DNA from: Stercorarius parasiticus | Taxonomy: Eukaryota; Chordata; Aves; Charadriiformes; Stercorariidae | DNA length: 64,000 nucleotides | Direction of reading: 5' to 3' | Assembly (NCBI GenBank): GCA_013396915.1 | Contig: VWZL01000583.1 | Coordinates: forward strand, 124,001 to 188,000 | Part shown: positions 1 through 11,600 of the stretch, piece after piece | Layout of the letters: every line of letters starts with the position of its first letter | How positions within the stretch are numbered: position 1 is the first letter of the stretch | Made by a program: the position numbers and the translations under genes | Notes under the pieces: generated by a model | The model's database searches: none | What the model saw: the letters and a program-made list of their open reading frames with translations, nothing else | What the model was told of the DNA's origin: nothing

Positions 1-732
1 AGTGTGTTACAGGCATTAATTCAAATCTGCACAGGAATCTTCCCTCTTGGGCATTTCTGTTGAGTGCTGGGGGCACAGTGTAAATGTTGACATCCTCTTC
101 CATAACACTGTGATGGCTGGAGTGAAAATCTGCGGGAATAAAATGGAATTTTCTTCGTTCAGCCAAAAGCATCATTACAATAATTTGAGCGGAATTAAGT
201 ACATGGAACAAAGAAAGCATGTGAGGCAGGAAATGTGGTCTCTCTTAAAGGCTCTTGCATTTACTGAAACATTTAAATCCCTCTTGCCACAGAGGGGTAA
301 ATGTTGTGAACAGTAATGCACTGTCTCAGAGTATTCACAGATCATCCAGTAAAAGTTTAACTTTTAAGGCATTTTATATTCGAGCACAGGGAAGACTCTT
401 TGCATTCCGAAGTGTGTGAGTCCACATGGGCCGTGAATGGAAACTGCTGATGGTTTGAATTCATCCTGGAATGTGCATCAAGAAAAAACATTACTGTGTA
501 AAGAAATGTGCATGTACTACAGGAAGTTTTGCATGTAGCGCCAGCATCTTTTTTTTTTAAGAAAGTTGGTTTTGTTGGGAGAATGGGGAAAAATTGAGAC
601 TTAATTCATGTTCCTTGAGCAGTCTTCCATACTTTTTAGTAAGACTGATAAGACTCCATTATGCCTGCTTTTGATGAAGAAGGATGTTAGAACATTTACT
701 TACTTAAGACTTCAATATAACCTTTGCTTTTC

Positions 733-795
733 ATAGAATTTCTCAATCTGAAAGGGACCCATAAGGGACATAGTCCAGCTTCCATCGACCCACCA
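733..795 (-). mobile_element. Decayed CR1 LINE 3' tail
   Basis: The sequence from TTTCATAGAATTTC through GAAAGGGACCCATAAGG to a TCCAGC follows the layout of the avian CR1 3' end read on the minus strand (CATAGAAT, then GGAAGGGACC, then a GTCCAAC-like motif). It is only about 60 bases long and diverged, so the boundaries are approximate. Confidence 0.55.
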
Positions 796-2050
796 GTAAA
801 TATGGAGAAGGTAGCCTGTTTAAACCCAGCTGCTGACTTTTGTTGACCTATGAAAAACAACTTTATCCGAACTATACTGACAGCCCAATCTCAGAAGTCT
901 GCTTGCATACAGGCACAGTTAGTTGGCTTTTCTTTTTTAAATAAATAGGCTTTTGTAGTTTGTGCTTGTGTCAGTTTCCACATTAGATTCAGCATTTGTA
1001 TCAAGTAACACCGTGTTAGATTAGTTGGTTAATTCTGGCATCTGAGGCTGTTGTAAACCAAGTATGGGGAACAGAAGGATTACAGCCTTCTAGGAGGTGA
1101 GTGCATGCTTTAGTTGGAGGTTCCATTTACAACATTTGGTGTCTACTGCATCTGTCTCTGTACAGCTTCTGGTGGACATCTATGTGACCAGCTTAATCAC
1201 AAAGCAAATAACAGTATGTAGCAATAAATGGCAATATTTGCTTGTTCTGTGTCATGTCTTCTGTCTCCCTACTGAAACAGGAGATTTAATCTGTTTTGGA
1301 GTATTGTGTTGAGCTAGGCTTTATTTAAAGATGGATTTGTATGTTGTGCATAATAGCACTTGCATTAAGAGATAGACGTGTATATATAAAGAGGTATGTT
1401 AATTAAATCTCCTACATTTTGCATTTATTTGGGGTTATTGTCTATGTGGCAGTCATTCTTGTTTCATGCTGTAAGTTGCCGTGCACATATGCAGCAAAAC
1501 AATTTGGGAAATCTATAAAATAGGATTTGGGTAGTGTCTCTTGTTTGTTTGCCTTGTTCAGCAGAGTCTTACCAAATGCAGCCATATACAGTGAGACCTG
1601 TTGGCTTGTAATATCCTTAAAGTAGATATGACAGTTTTGAAGCTCTGAACCAATAACATTTTCTGCTACAACCAATTGTAGGTAGGGAAAACTTCTATCC
1701 TTTCTTAATCCAGGAAACCTTTACATCACTGAGTATGTCTTTGAAATCACACTTTATTTTGCAGTTTGCGAACTTCAAAAAAGAAAGGTCTGAGAACATC
1801 TATTCAACCGCTCAGTTGCAGAATTCAAACCAGAGAACGCTTTTTCCCTTGTCTGTGACTTGAGTATATTTTTACCTGACAGCATTTGTGCGTGTTTTCC
1901 CAATAGGCTGTTTACTGAAAATTCTTTAAGCATGTGAAGGCCTGAGATGGAGGTTATTTTTGCAAAGATTATCAGTCTTCATCTCGGCCAGAAGGAGGTC
2001 TGTGTTATTAAACCCATAGTCATTGACAGTGGCCTTGAATTTAAAAAAAG

Positions 2051-2185
2051 AAACCAAACCAAAACCCAACAAAAAACCAGCCAAAACCCAAACACCAAAC
2101 AAACAAAACCAAACAAAAACAACAAAAAAAACCCCCACCCAAACAAAAAAAACCAAAACAACACCAAAAAAACCCCCCAAAAAAC
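2051..2185. repeat. A/C-only low-complexity tract
   Basis: About 135 bases made only of A and C except for one G at 2080; 2081-2185 is entirely A/C. It contains runs of C5 and C6 between A-rich segments. It has no constant period, so it is low complexity rather than a clean microsatellite. Open frames translated through it (Lys/Asn/Pro-rich, or Phe/Val/Gly-rich on the other strand) are artefacts. Confidence 0.9.
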
Positions 2186-4087
2186 TCTAGTCATAAACTG
2201 CCAGCAGCTCGCATGCTGGTATAAGCTGTACTGCAAATATTTTCAGAACAGGGAGAAGGAGAAAATTGTGGTACAAGGAACATGAATGCAAAACCAACCT
2301 TTTCTAAGTAACTATCAGGTAAATTTATTCTTTTGATTATCTTTTCAAGTTGATATATTTGTTGTTAAAGGATAGGTAACTTTACATGGCAGGAGTTATG
2401 AAATCACATCTTTTAAGGAGCTGCGCATTCTTTCTTCCCTTGCAATTGATCTGGATTTTTCCTTTGGGGCCTTTTTTTAGATGCAGTTGATTTTTGTAAA
2501 GGTGCGTGTAAAATAACTTAATGCTAAAACTTGTCAGAATTTGCATACCTCTATATTGGTTAACTGAAGATTACTTTGGCAAAGGATTCTGTTTGCATAC
2601 TAAAATAAATAGGTGGTGAGTTTGCCTTGGACTAATTTGTGCTCTCTCATACCTCTATGAATACAGGGGGGGTTTGTTGGTGTTTTTTTTTTTTTTTTTA
2701 ATAAATGCATTTTTTTCTTTCACNGAATACCATAGAGAAGTGCCAACAAAATACTGAGACTAAAAGTGTTAAGACAATTACTCTGCTGATAGTGTGCAGG
2801 CTAAAAATAACGGATCCATGACTCTTTTGGTTTCATAATCTAGTTTGAATGGAATTTATCTGTGTTTTCTAATAGTTAAATTGTGGCAAATATCAAATGA
2901 TCCCACAAGCAGAATTTCTGGCTTCAGTAGTTGAGACCTGTCAATGATCTTGCTTGTAGTAAGAAAGCTAAGGGTGTCAAAAAAGATCTGTGGGCTTGAA
3001 AGTCTTAATAATACAGAGACATGGAATTTAAGGTATGTATATTGGAGCGTCATTTTATTTGAACAATATAAAAGGGGCGTTTGGCAGTCTCTGTTAATGG
3101 GATCTATATACTTATTAACAGATTTCAGTGCAAAACTAATTGGAGTTATAAGTATGGTGCTGCTAGATAATACCCCCTCTGTAACTGAGTTCTCTCTCCT
3201 TTAGTTAAGTGCCTGTGTAAGCTGTGGTCAGATTGACGTGTCTTTTGCTGGACAAGCTTGAATAAGCAGCTTCCCTCCTTCTCCCTCCCTGTTCTCTACA
3301 TTTTTATCCTCCCCCCCCGCCCCAGTGTCTCTCCTAAGTTGGTTGCTGTTTTCTTATGAAATACGATGAGGAACTGACCTGGGTCAAAATTACTTAGAAG
3401 AAAAGAGCAGGTGTGGTTTTGTCTGTGTGAATGGCAAGGTTTCTCTGACACTCGCTGTTTCGGTGCAGTTGCCCAGTTGGTAATTACAGAGGAGTTGAGG
3501 GGATGAGGCGCTAAAGCTGCAAGAGGTGCAGGAGCTGCTTAGTCAAGTACTGTCACCAAGAGCAGTGCTCCTGAATGAAGTGTCTTACTGAGTCTGAAGC
3601 TTTCTGTATCTTCTGTGAATGTGACGTTGTCTGCCAGCACAACCAAGCTCAGAGAGGATGCTGATAAACTCAACCACGGTGTTCCTTCCCTGTGCCCTTG
3701 GAGTGCTTTCCCTGTCTGTAGGACGGATGATCTTCCCTCCAGTTACCAGAGAGGGAATTAATGACGTTTGTATGAAGCATGAAGTTACAGGGTGTCCGTC
3801 TGAGAAGATTTTGCATCACGCTGAAGTGCTAGAGTGGACAGCTTCTGACCAAAATAAGCTCAGTTTCCAAGAACTTAAGCAGTGTGGAGAACAGCTTAAG
3901 TGAAGACTCCTAGATAGTTTGAAAACTCTGCCTCTAAGTGCATGAAATAATCTTCTAAATTCTTCGAATCATTAAAAACTTTATTTGAAGGTTAGAGCTG
4001 TTAATGCCCATGTAAGTTAGCTGGACTTATATAACTTAGGAGTTTCTAATTTTTATTTTTAAATTTTATTTATGATTTTATTTTTAG

Positions 4088-4119
4088 AGAGCAGCAGTCT
4101 CCTGTATCTGTGATCTACA
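4088..4119 (+). other. STXBP6: 5' UTR part of the first STXBP6 coding exon
   Basis: This is a short leader between the probable acceptor AG at 4086-4087, which follows a T-rich tract, and the ATG at 4120. An in-frame stop at 4111 rules out N-terminal extension. An alternative acceptor (CAG ending near 4093) would shorten it by a few bases. No promoter signature lies upstream in the window, so the transcript most likely begins in an exon before base 1. Confidence 0.6.
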
Positions 4120-4273
4120 ATGAATGCCAAATCTGCAATCAGCAAAGAAATTTTTGCCCCACATGATGAAAGGATGCTGGGAGCGGTCCAAGTGAAAAGA
4201 AGAACAAAAAAAAAGATTCCTTTCCTAGCTACTGGGGGTCAGGGTGAATATTTAACATACATCTGCCTGTCAG
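4120..4273 (+). CDS. STXBP6: STXBP6 (amisyn), first coding exon, residues 1-51
   Basis: This exon encodes the N-terminus of amisyn, a mostly cytosolic vertebrate protein that binds PI(4,5)P2 through a PH-like (Sec3-type) domain and inhibits exocytosis by entering SNARE complexes through a C-terminal R-SNARE motif. The 51 residues begin MNAKSAISKEIFAP and end GEYLTYICLS, which I recognise as the amisyn N-terminus; the mammalian protein, as I recall it, starts MSAKS. A basic stretch KRRTKKK lies at residues 26-32 and suits contact with acidic phospholipid. The start is supported by an in-frame TGA at 4111-4113, two codons upstream, and by A at position -3. The acceptor AG at 4086-4087 would leave about 32 bases of 5' UTR (4088-4119). 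The donor is GTAAGA at 4274, and the exon ends in phase 1 (one base of a split codon). Confidence 0.95.
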
Positions 4274-5493
4274 GTAAGATTAATGATTTTGACATCCAGT
4301 TATCTGTTTTGGTTTATCTTTGATTAACTGATTAGATGTTATCTGTAGCCATAAGAAGCTGAGTGACTCGAATCTTAATAGTGTAACCAGAGAATTATGG
4401 CACTTACATCTTTAATCTTGAGAAAACATGTGCTCAAGGCTATTAATATTTATTCCATACAATAAATTTAACAGGTGATTTCATTTTTGAAAAAAAACCT
4501 CGGTGTTCTCTTGCAGCATAGCTACAGAGTATGAACAAATAGAATATTTGGTAACAGTCTTTGCTTATTGAGGTTAAGATCTTTCTTGAAGAGGTGAACT
4601 TTACAATGCATTTTCTTTTAATGCCCTGAAATTTTTTGTTTGAAGGAAATACACTTTCCTCTTTTTGTCATAGTTGACTCTGTGTGTTACCAGCTCACTG
4701 GTTACTTAGATATGCAACTTTCAGCCAGAGTATTTTCAGTTCATTGAATAGAACGGTGGTGCTATGTGTCAATTACATGACTTAAAAGGCATAAAAATGG
4801 TAATATTTCAAATGAAGAAGAAAAGGATGTGTAAAGACGTGCTTTGTGAGAGGTTATGGCGAACAGAGAGAAAGGACTTATTTGTTGCTAATGTGTTCAG
4901 ATGAAATGAATTTGAGTATCTCCAAGGTCAAACCAGCACTCGTGAGAGTCTGGATTTCAGGAACAAGGTAGGCAGTAGCTGTACCATGTTTTGCTTTATA
5001 TTTTACCCTTTCTAATAAAAATAAAGGTCTAATTAATGCATTGATTTTAACGTGTATAATTGAAATCCATTAATTGGGTAACTTGTGGTTAATTATGATA
5101 TCATAGGTTTTCGGTTGGCTTCTTTTTTTTTAATGCTTTGGATACTTTCTGGTTATTGTAGTTAAATTTACCTTAATTAAGATTACGTCTCAAGGCAGTT
5201 GAAAAGCAGTTTGTGATCCCGATTTGTTTGTACTTTATATCTGTTTTCAAACTTAAAGTGGAATTCAGTTGCTTGCAAGTAGGCATTCAGTAGACTTCTA
5301 GGTTTCTTGCACTTCCTCCAGGTAGCTCTCTAGAAAGACAGAAATCCCTTCTAGTTTCTATGTATGCCAACTGGGTGTGTGTGTGAATATCTTTGGTATC
5401 CTAGGGTGATTTAGTCACTTAGGTGTTTAGGCATATCAGTTGCTCCCTTTGAGTGTGTGCATCTTACTGGAAGTGCAACTAATGGTCAGAGGA

Positions 5494-6540
5494 AGAATCA
5501 TAGAATAGTTTGGTCTGGAAGGAACCTTTAAACCAACCCCGCTGCAGTGAGCAGGGGCATCTTCAACTAGATCAGAGCCCTGTCCAACCTCACCTTGAAT
5601 GTTTCCACGAATGAGGCATCTACAAGCTCTCTGGGAAACCTGTCCCAGTGTTTCACCACCCTCATCATAAAAATTTTTCTTCCTTCTATCTAGTCTGAAT
5701 CTACTCTTTTTTAGTTTAAAACTACTACCCTTTGTCCTCTCTCTACAGGCCCTGCTAAAAAGTCTGTCCCCATGTTTCCTGTAACCCCCTTTAAGTATTG
5801 AAAGGCTGCAATAAGGTCTTTGGGGTGGCTGAAGTCCCCCAGCAGGATGAGAGCCTGCAAGCACGATGCCTCCTGTAGCTGGAGGAAGAAGGCTTTGTCA
5901 ATAGGCTCCCCTTGATTGGGCAGCCTGTAGTAGACACCAACCACAAGGTTCCCTTTGTTGCCTTGGTCTCTTGTTCTTACCCATAGGCTTTCACCCTGCT
6001 CATGGCTATACTTCAGAGACGGCTCTTCACATGCTACCGTACTCTTGATGTAGAGGGCAATGCCTCCACCCCTCCTTCCTGCCCTGTCTCTTTTGAAGAG
6101 CCTGTAGCCATCAATAGCCACACTCCAGTCATGGGATTCGTTCCCCTGCAAGTTTCAATAATGGCAACTAGATTGTAGCTTTCTAGCAGGATGTTGGTTT
6201 GCAACTCCTCCTGTTTGTTGCCCGTGATGCATGCATTGGTGTAGAGGCACTTCAGCTGGGCTTTCTGTCGTGTACACCTTCTTAGAGGAACACACCTTAA
6301 TTCCTTTGGGGTACTTCACCAGTGTTTCCTTGTTGGCTCCTATTACCTCAGGAGCCCCTGTCTTCTCTCTGTAAGATTTCAAGTGTGCTCCAGTGTAGCC
6401 AGCACATCTCAGAGCAACAGGCTGAGGACCCTTGCTGAAAATTGATTTCCTGAGGCTGTTCCTTAGACTTGTAGTTGGAATACTCTTTTTGGATATAAGG
6501 ATTGCAGGTTTCAATCCTCTCAGGTTGCAGAGGAAACTGA
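5494..6540 (-). mobile_element. Internally deleted CR1 LINE: ORF2 endonuclease joined to ORF2 C-terminus and 3' tail
   Basis: Read on the minus strand, the element begins near 6540 and enters the CR1 ORF2 endonuclease. Recognisable pieces are a frameshifted QEEL-type start region, ESHDWSVAIDGYRLF, KRDRAGRRGGGIALYIKS, ESLWVRT, VVGVYYRLPNQ and ALILLGDFSHP. At about 5823-5830 the frame passes directly into [12 protein letters not shown], which belongs to the far C-terminal end of ORF2. It then follows the usual C-terminal segment to the 3' end at the TAGAATAG/ATCATAGAAT motif near 5494. The whole reverse transcriptase region is therefore missing. The copy is inactive: it has frameshifts and stops on both sides of the deletion. 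Confidence 0.9.
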
Positions 6541-8634
6541 ATCTAGGTCTTATCTTTTAAAGAAATGTTTAAATCGCTAATCTAGCTTAATTCTTCTTCC
6601 TTTGGCAGTCAAATTTTTTCAAGTGGCAGTCAAATTTCTTTTTCCTAAGTCATCTTATTTTAAAGAACAATTCTATTCTAGGGCTATGCAGTCAGTATTG
6701 GAATACCTGGGTATTTCTTGCCGATGTTCATGAAGAAAGATTAGAGGTGTGATCTGTGCTTACAGTTTTCTGTAGGCTAACTCTATTCAGTAGATGGATT
6801 TTTAAAAAAAATTTTTTTTTTAAATTGGCTTTCTGGGGAACCTAGCCTTCTTTCGTCTCACCCCCACGTTGATCTGTAGCAGCCAACATGGATTTTAGAA
6901 GACTGAATGCTCTTAGATGCATCTAGTGTCTTTCTGCAGCAGGATAACATATTATGAGCAAGAAAGAAATAGCAGATGTCCTGACTTCAGTGGAGTTTCT
7001 CACCGAGGACAGGGAGAAGCATTCAGGATCCAAATAAAATTATTGTATGGCAGGCACCAAAAAGCTGCATAATTGTATTGGGAGAACCCTCATATGTGGC
7101 TTGCTATCACTGGGGGTCTGCAGGGATCTGAGACCAGTTGTTTTATATACATTTCTAGTTTATATTATGGAACGTACAGTCTGATTGGTAATTTCAGTAG
7201 ACAATGAAGTGACCAGGGAGAGGACTGCCTGGATGTGTTTGTGTTTGAGGGTAGTATTAGAGTTCCAAACAGCCTGATCAGAAAGATGATGCAGTTTCGT
7301 AGGGTCAGGTGCAATTAGTTATTTAGTCAGGAGTAATCAATGGCACAAAACTAAAGGGTAGAGAACAACTGTTTCTCTCACTGTGGTTAAAGGAAATTAA
7401 GTCAAGGATAAACTGTGGGTTTTGCTATTCCTGATGGCTATAGAGCAATAATGCATTTAGTTGCAGCAAGAAAGTTGTGTTACAAATAAAGCAAAAGTTT
7501 TCCTTTAGTAAGGATAAGTTAATGTGGGGATGGCATTTTACCTGTTCCCCTAAACAGTCTAAGATGAACTCTATGTTGGGATAGCAGAATACACGTGGTG
7601 ACCTTCCATTTTTCTGTGATTTGGTACAATGAATGAGACACAATGGTGGCTACCTCGGGATTTTAGTTCCCATTTCAAGCAACACGTTCTTTAACACTGA
7701 GTGTTCCAATTTCTATGTTGGAAGCACCTTTATCACCCCATGACTCTTGTCCCATTTTTCCCAGGTTTGCTGTGTATTAGGTAAGCATATCTTTATGTTC
7801 TTGGTTTCCTGACTAACTCAATTTGGCCTTTGCTAAAACGAATTTTGTAATGTACTGTTTGGAACTGAATTTGTCAGTTGAAAGAATACACATAGAAACC
7901 GACTCCTTAAAGGACCTATAAATTATATTTGGGGATATAAAATATCCTGCTTAGTTGTAGTTTCATTCAAGATAGGATACAGAAAGTTAAACATCAGCCA
8001 TTGTGATAGCTACTTTTATTTACTGCTCAGTTTATAATTGACAAATTGCATGAATTGCTATAATCAGACTTAAATGTTTTCCTTTCTGTGTTGACTTGAA
8101 AATACATTATATCATAATTGTTGTCTGTCTGCGGTTTTGTAAGCGTGGATAGAGATGCTGAGCAGGGAGAATACTGTGAGGCCTCAAAGAGATGGGATAG
8201 GGAAGCATTAAAAGTATCAAATATTGAACAGAGCAAGATGTGAGAGTAAGGGAGGTTCTTCCTTAAAATCTGTATTTGAATTATGTACTGGATTTTTTTA
8301 TTTTACAATACCAAATACTGAACTGGTTAGAAGGAAGTACTCAATAACGTTCCAAAAAGGTGTACCTAAAGCCTGTCATCTGAAACTGGAGACAGGTTAA
8401 GGTAAGAAAGCGGTAGCAAGACTGCTTGCCAGACTGGTGGAAACTGAGCAGCTGGGTTACCTACAACCTTCTAGCCTGCTGTAGTGGTGGGGCTGGCCAA
8501 GTTAGACTGGCAAGCAGAGCCAAGAGAGATCTTTTGGGAGTTACTCAGTTAAAGAACAGCAAGAAAGGACTAGACAGATGGGAAACACAGAGGTGGGGTG
8601 GCTGTAGGCAGAACGGAGAAGATGAAAGCTGGTA

Positions 8635-8655
8635 TTTTTTTTTTTTTTTTTTTTT
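8635..8655. repeat. Homopolymer T run (about 21)
   Basis: An uninterrupted T run. Similar but shorter runs occur near 2682, 11484, 11671, 19369, 19610, 32307, 40930 and 47819. No coding sequence adjoins it, so it could be a decayed minus-strand poly(A) tail or simple slippage. Confidence 0.6.
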
Positions 8656-11600
8656 AATGTTAGAAGAGGGTTTAACACAGAGAAAAGACAAGAAATTCCA
8701 AGCTGAAAGTGGATATTTATCACCTCCTCCACACTAGCAGACCTAGTGACAGTTATTGAATCAGATCTAAGTTTTAATTTTGTCATCATTGTCTTACATA
8801 ATTAAAACATAATTTTTTTTAAAATAGTTCTTAGCTTTATTTAGAATTCTGAATTAAGTATAAAATACTTACAAGGTCACTTCGGAAATGTAGGACACTG
8901 GCGGTCTCTCCTACTTGCTTGTGCACAGTTCTGTGTGTGTTATTTCCTTTGACACCCTGTCATTATGTTTTTAAACTAACTTCTAATATTTAAAAAGGTT
9001 TTTAATTTGTTACAGTGCATTGGAAGCATTCCAGTTTGTACACATGGATGTGACATTGACCTTTCAGGACTAAAAATCTATTACAGTTGCAGTGAACTGA
9101 ATGAACCAGATGGTTCCTTTTGAACTTGAATTCCTGTGTGTCATAACACTCAGCTTAGCTGAACCACTCTTTCTAGTCCTTCTGGTGAAAAGCTTGGGAT
9201 CTGACTGTAAAGCTAAAGTGGTTTAAAGCTGGGAGTGGAACTTTTTCCCCCTGTGGTTATGACTTCAGTAGTGTTATTAACATATTGTCAGTTCAGGGGT
9301 TTTTTTGGATGGCTTCTGTGCAAAAGTAGAATCTATCAAGAATGGTGCTAGAAAAGCCAAAAGGAAATGCAAAGAAATCATAAGAAAAGAAATAATATAA
9401 AAAAATAAGATGTACATGCAGCGAGAGTGTGTTGGGTTTTTCTTCCTTCTTTATGATTTAACCTTATTGACCATGTCACAGACCTTTTCAAAAGACAGGC
9501 AGTAAATAGCTTAGAACGCTATTTGCAGTTAACCGAGAAGATTTTGGGTTTGTTTGGTTTTTTGCTTCTATTTCTAAGCATACAGAGAGACAGAGGCCTG
9601 ATTTACTAGCTTAAGTAGTTCTGTGAATATCCTCCTTTGTGCTCTTACAGCACGCTTACTTCAGCAGGTATCTAACCACACCAATCGGTTACACTTCCAA
9701 CATAAGCTTCGTATTCCAGTTTTTTCCCCTAAAGCTAATGGTGCTGTAAAGTTGTCTTTCCAAATATGAGTTTGTTGTTCCTCCCATACTGGCTGCTCAT
9801 GGAATAGAGTATTACCCAGGAATGACCGATATCTCTTGCTCCTTTGAAGGCCACTTGACATGGCTGCCATAAATTGGCCATAATTTCATGGGGAGTTCAA
9901 GGGCAGGTTAAGTGCAATTGAATTTTCAGCATGGTAGCTGAACTGAAAATTGGAAAGTAGCGAGAAGGATCTTCGTATCAAAAGAGTTTAGTTTTCTCCT
10001 AATGTGCTTTCATTTTCCATTTGAGTTTTGCTACTGTCCTGAAGTGGCAGTCTCCTAATTTATTTTCTGTATTTTCTTGTTGAAGAAAACATCTCATTTT
10101 CAGGAGCTTATAGTGCAGAGGATTCTCTTGATTCCTTCTCAGGCATAAGAAGCCAAAGTAAACTTAATTTTCCACTGACTTTCCAGGAGAATGCTGTAAT
10201 CGCCTCCACAGAGGTTGTATTGAGGTATTACTGCGGTACTGAGGTATTTGTGTGGGGGAGGAGGGCGTTTCCCCTCTCTTTAAATGTTCTGTCAAGGACT
10301 GAGAATGATATTTCAGTGTTCGTGGTGAGACATAGGGCATTCACTTTGAGTCTGACCCACTTAGATGTCAGACTCTCCATTGAATGTTTAATTATTTATG
10401 CAAAATAGAACATGATTGATGTGAGAGATTGAGTCAATTCAGTCTGCCTGGAAGAACTTGCATACCAAATGGTGGTCCAGTCTTCTGCAAACCCTGACCT
10501 GGACAACCGTTTGAAGACGACTGCAGACCAGTTGTGGTGCTTTTGTTAGCCCCATGGACCCAGATTGGCACAGCAGGCTGAACATCTGGGCATAGATTGT
10601 TATGTTCAATCGGGTATCAGGGGAAGGATTTCTGGTAGCTGTAGTTAACACAAGGGCTACCTGGTGCAGATGGTGACTTTAACATAAAGACTCATATTCT
10701 GTCCCTCAGAGAAGAGGGATGTTAAGTATTCCTGTGTCTTGGAAGAGTTCCTTGAGTACTAACCATTGGTATCAAAAGTGTGGCTGCCATCACCAGTTCT
10801 CTGCCAAGCACTTTTGTATTTTATCTGAAAATACCTGATAGCTTTCTAGTGGCCAATGGAGAAACTATTCCAGAATTCAGTGGACAGGACTCTGCAATGC
10901 AGAAAATGTAGAAAATAAATGTACTATTCCTTGTTTATTGGCTTTTTTAGTGTCAAAAGCACAGACACGTTGAAGACTTTCTTTGATTGGCTACTGATCA
11001 CTCTAAAACTGCCTCATTGTGCTGAGTCAGTGGCTGCCTTTGCTTCCAGTTACTCTGAGATCTACCCTACACAGATTTTGTGCAAATTTTGCATTCGTGT
11101 TGACTAAGTCAAAGTGATACAATTTGCTAGTGTGGGTAGAATTAAATTGATGTGACATTCTGTGGTTTCCACACACATGTAGTTAGGTTCTAGTTTAATT
11201 GCACCTTCTAGTTTAACCCAGGATTTCCATGGACTGATGCCTCTGACTGCCTTCCTAGTGCCTAAACTGATGTTCGTGTGTCTATATAGTGAGCTGACCG
11301 TAGCTGACTGAAGTTTTTTACCAGTGCTCATGCAGCTGAACTGGTGCAAATATGTGAGCAAGAATCTCTGGCCACGAGAAGCGTGAAAGACTGCAGTTGA
11401 CTTTTGCTCATATGAAACCATTAAGAGTAACAGCACAGTTGTAAAAAATAAAGTACAGTGATGAAGATGCTACCAGGAAAACTTTTTTTTTTTTTTAACA
11501 GAATAGCAAGCTAGCTTTGAAAAGTTGCATAGTATCAGAGTATGGTTATATAGTCATCAGAGACTTTTGGGAAGAAGCTGTGGAAGTGTCAGGAATGGCA

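Larger units (their letters stand above)
1..4087 (+). other. STXBP6 intron upstream of the first coding exon (partial)
   Basis: AT-rich non-coding sequence. Apart from the old CR1 tail near 733 and the A/C tract at 2051-2185 (listed separately), I see only homopolymer runs (T tract near 2682-2699, C-rich run near 3311-3324) and an ambiguous base at 2724. There is no CpG-rich promoter-like block. Open frames here are short and match nothing I know. Confidence 0.6.

Noticed and set aside
1926..2285. Open frames of 84-112 codons on both strands
   Set aside because: They owe their length to the A/C low-complexity tract, which rarely makes stop codons, and the translations are repetitive.
3230..3560. 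Possible promoter or CpG island before the first coding exon
   Set aside because: The stretch is somewhat richer in C and G but has few CpG and no clear core promoter, so the promoter is more likely upstream of the window.
3658..3903. 81-codon open frame about 180 bases before the probable start (4088) of the first STXBP6 coding exon
   Set aside because: No protein family recognised, no splice signals fitting the gene, and an in-frame stop at 4111 blocks any fusion to the STXBP6 start. It is most likely chance.
5436..6514. Three overlapping minus-strand frames taken as possible host genes
   Set aside because: Their translations are CR1 ORF2 endonuclease and C-terminal segments, so they belong to the mobile element.
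8426..8737. 103-codon plus-strand frame with a Phe run
   Set aside because: It crosses the T21 homopolymer, has no recognisable domain and has no splice context.
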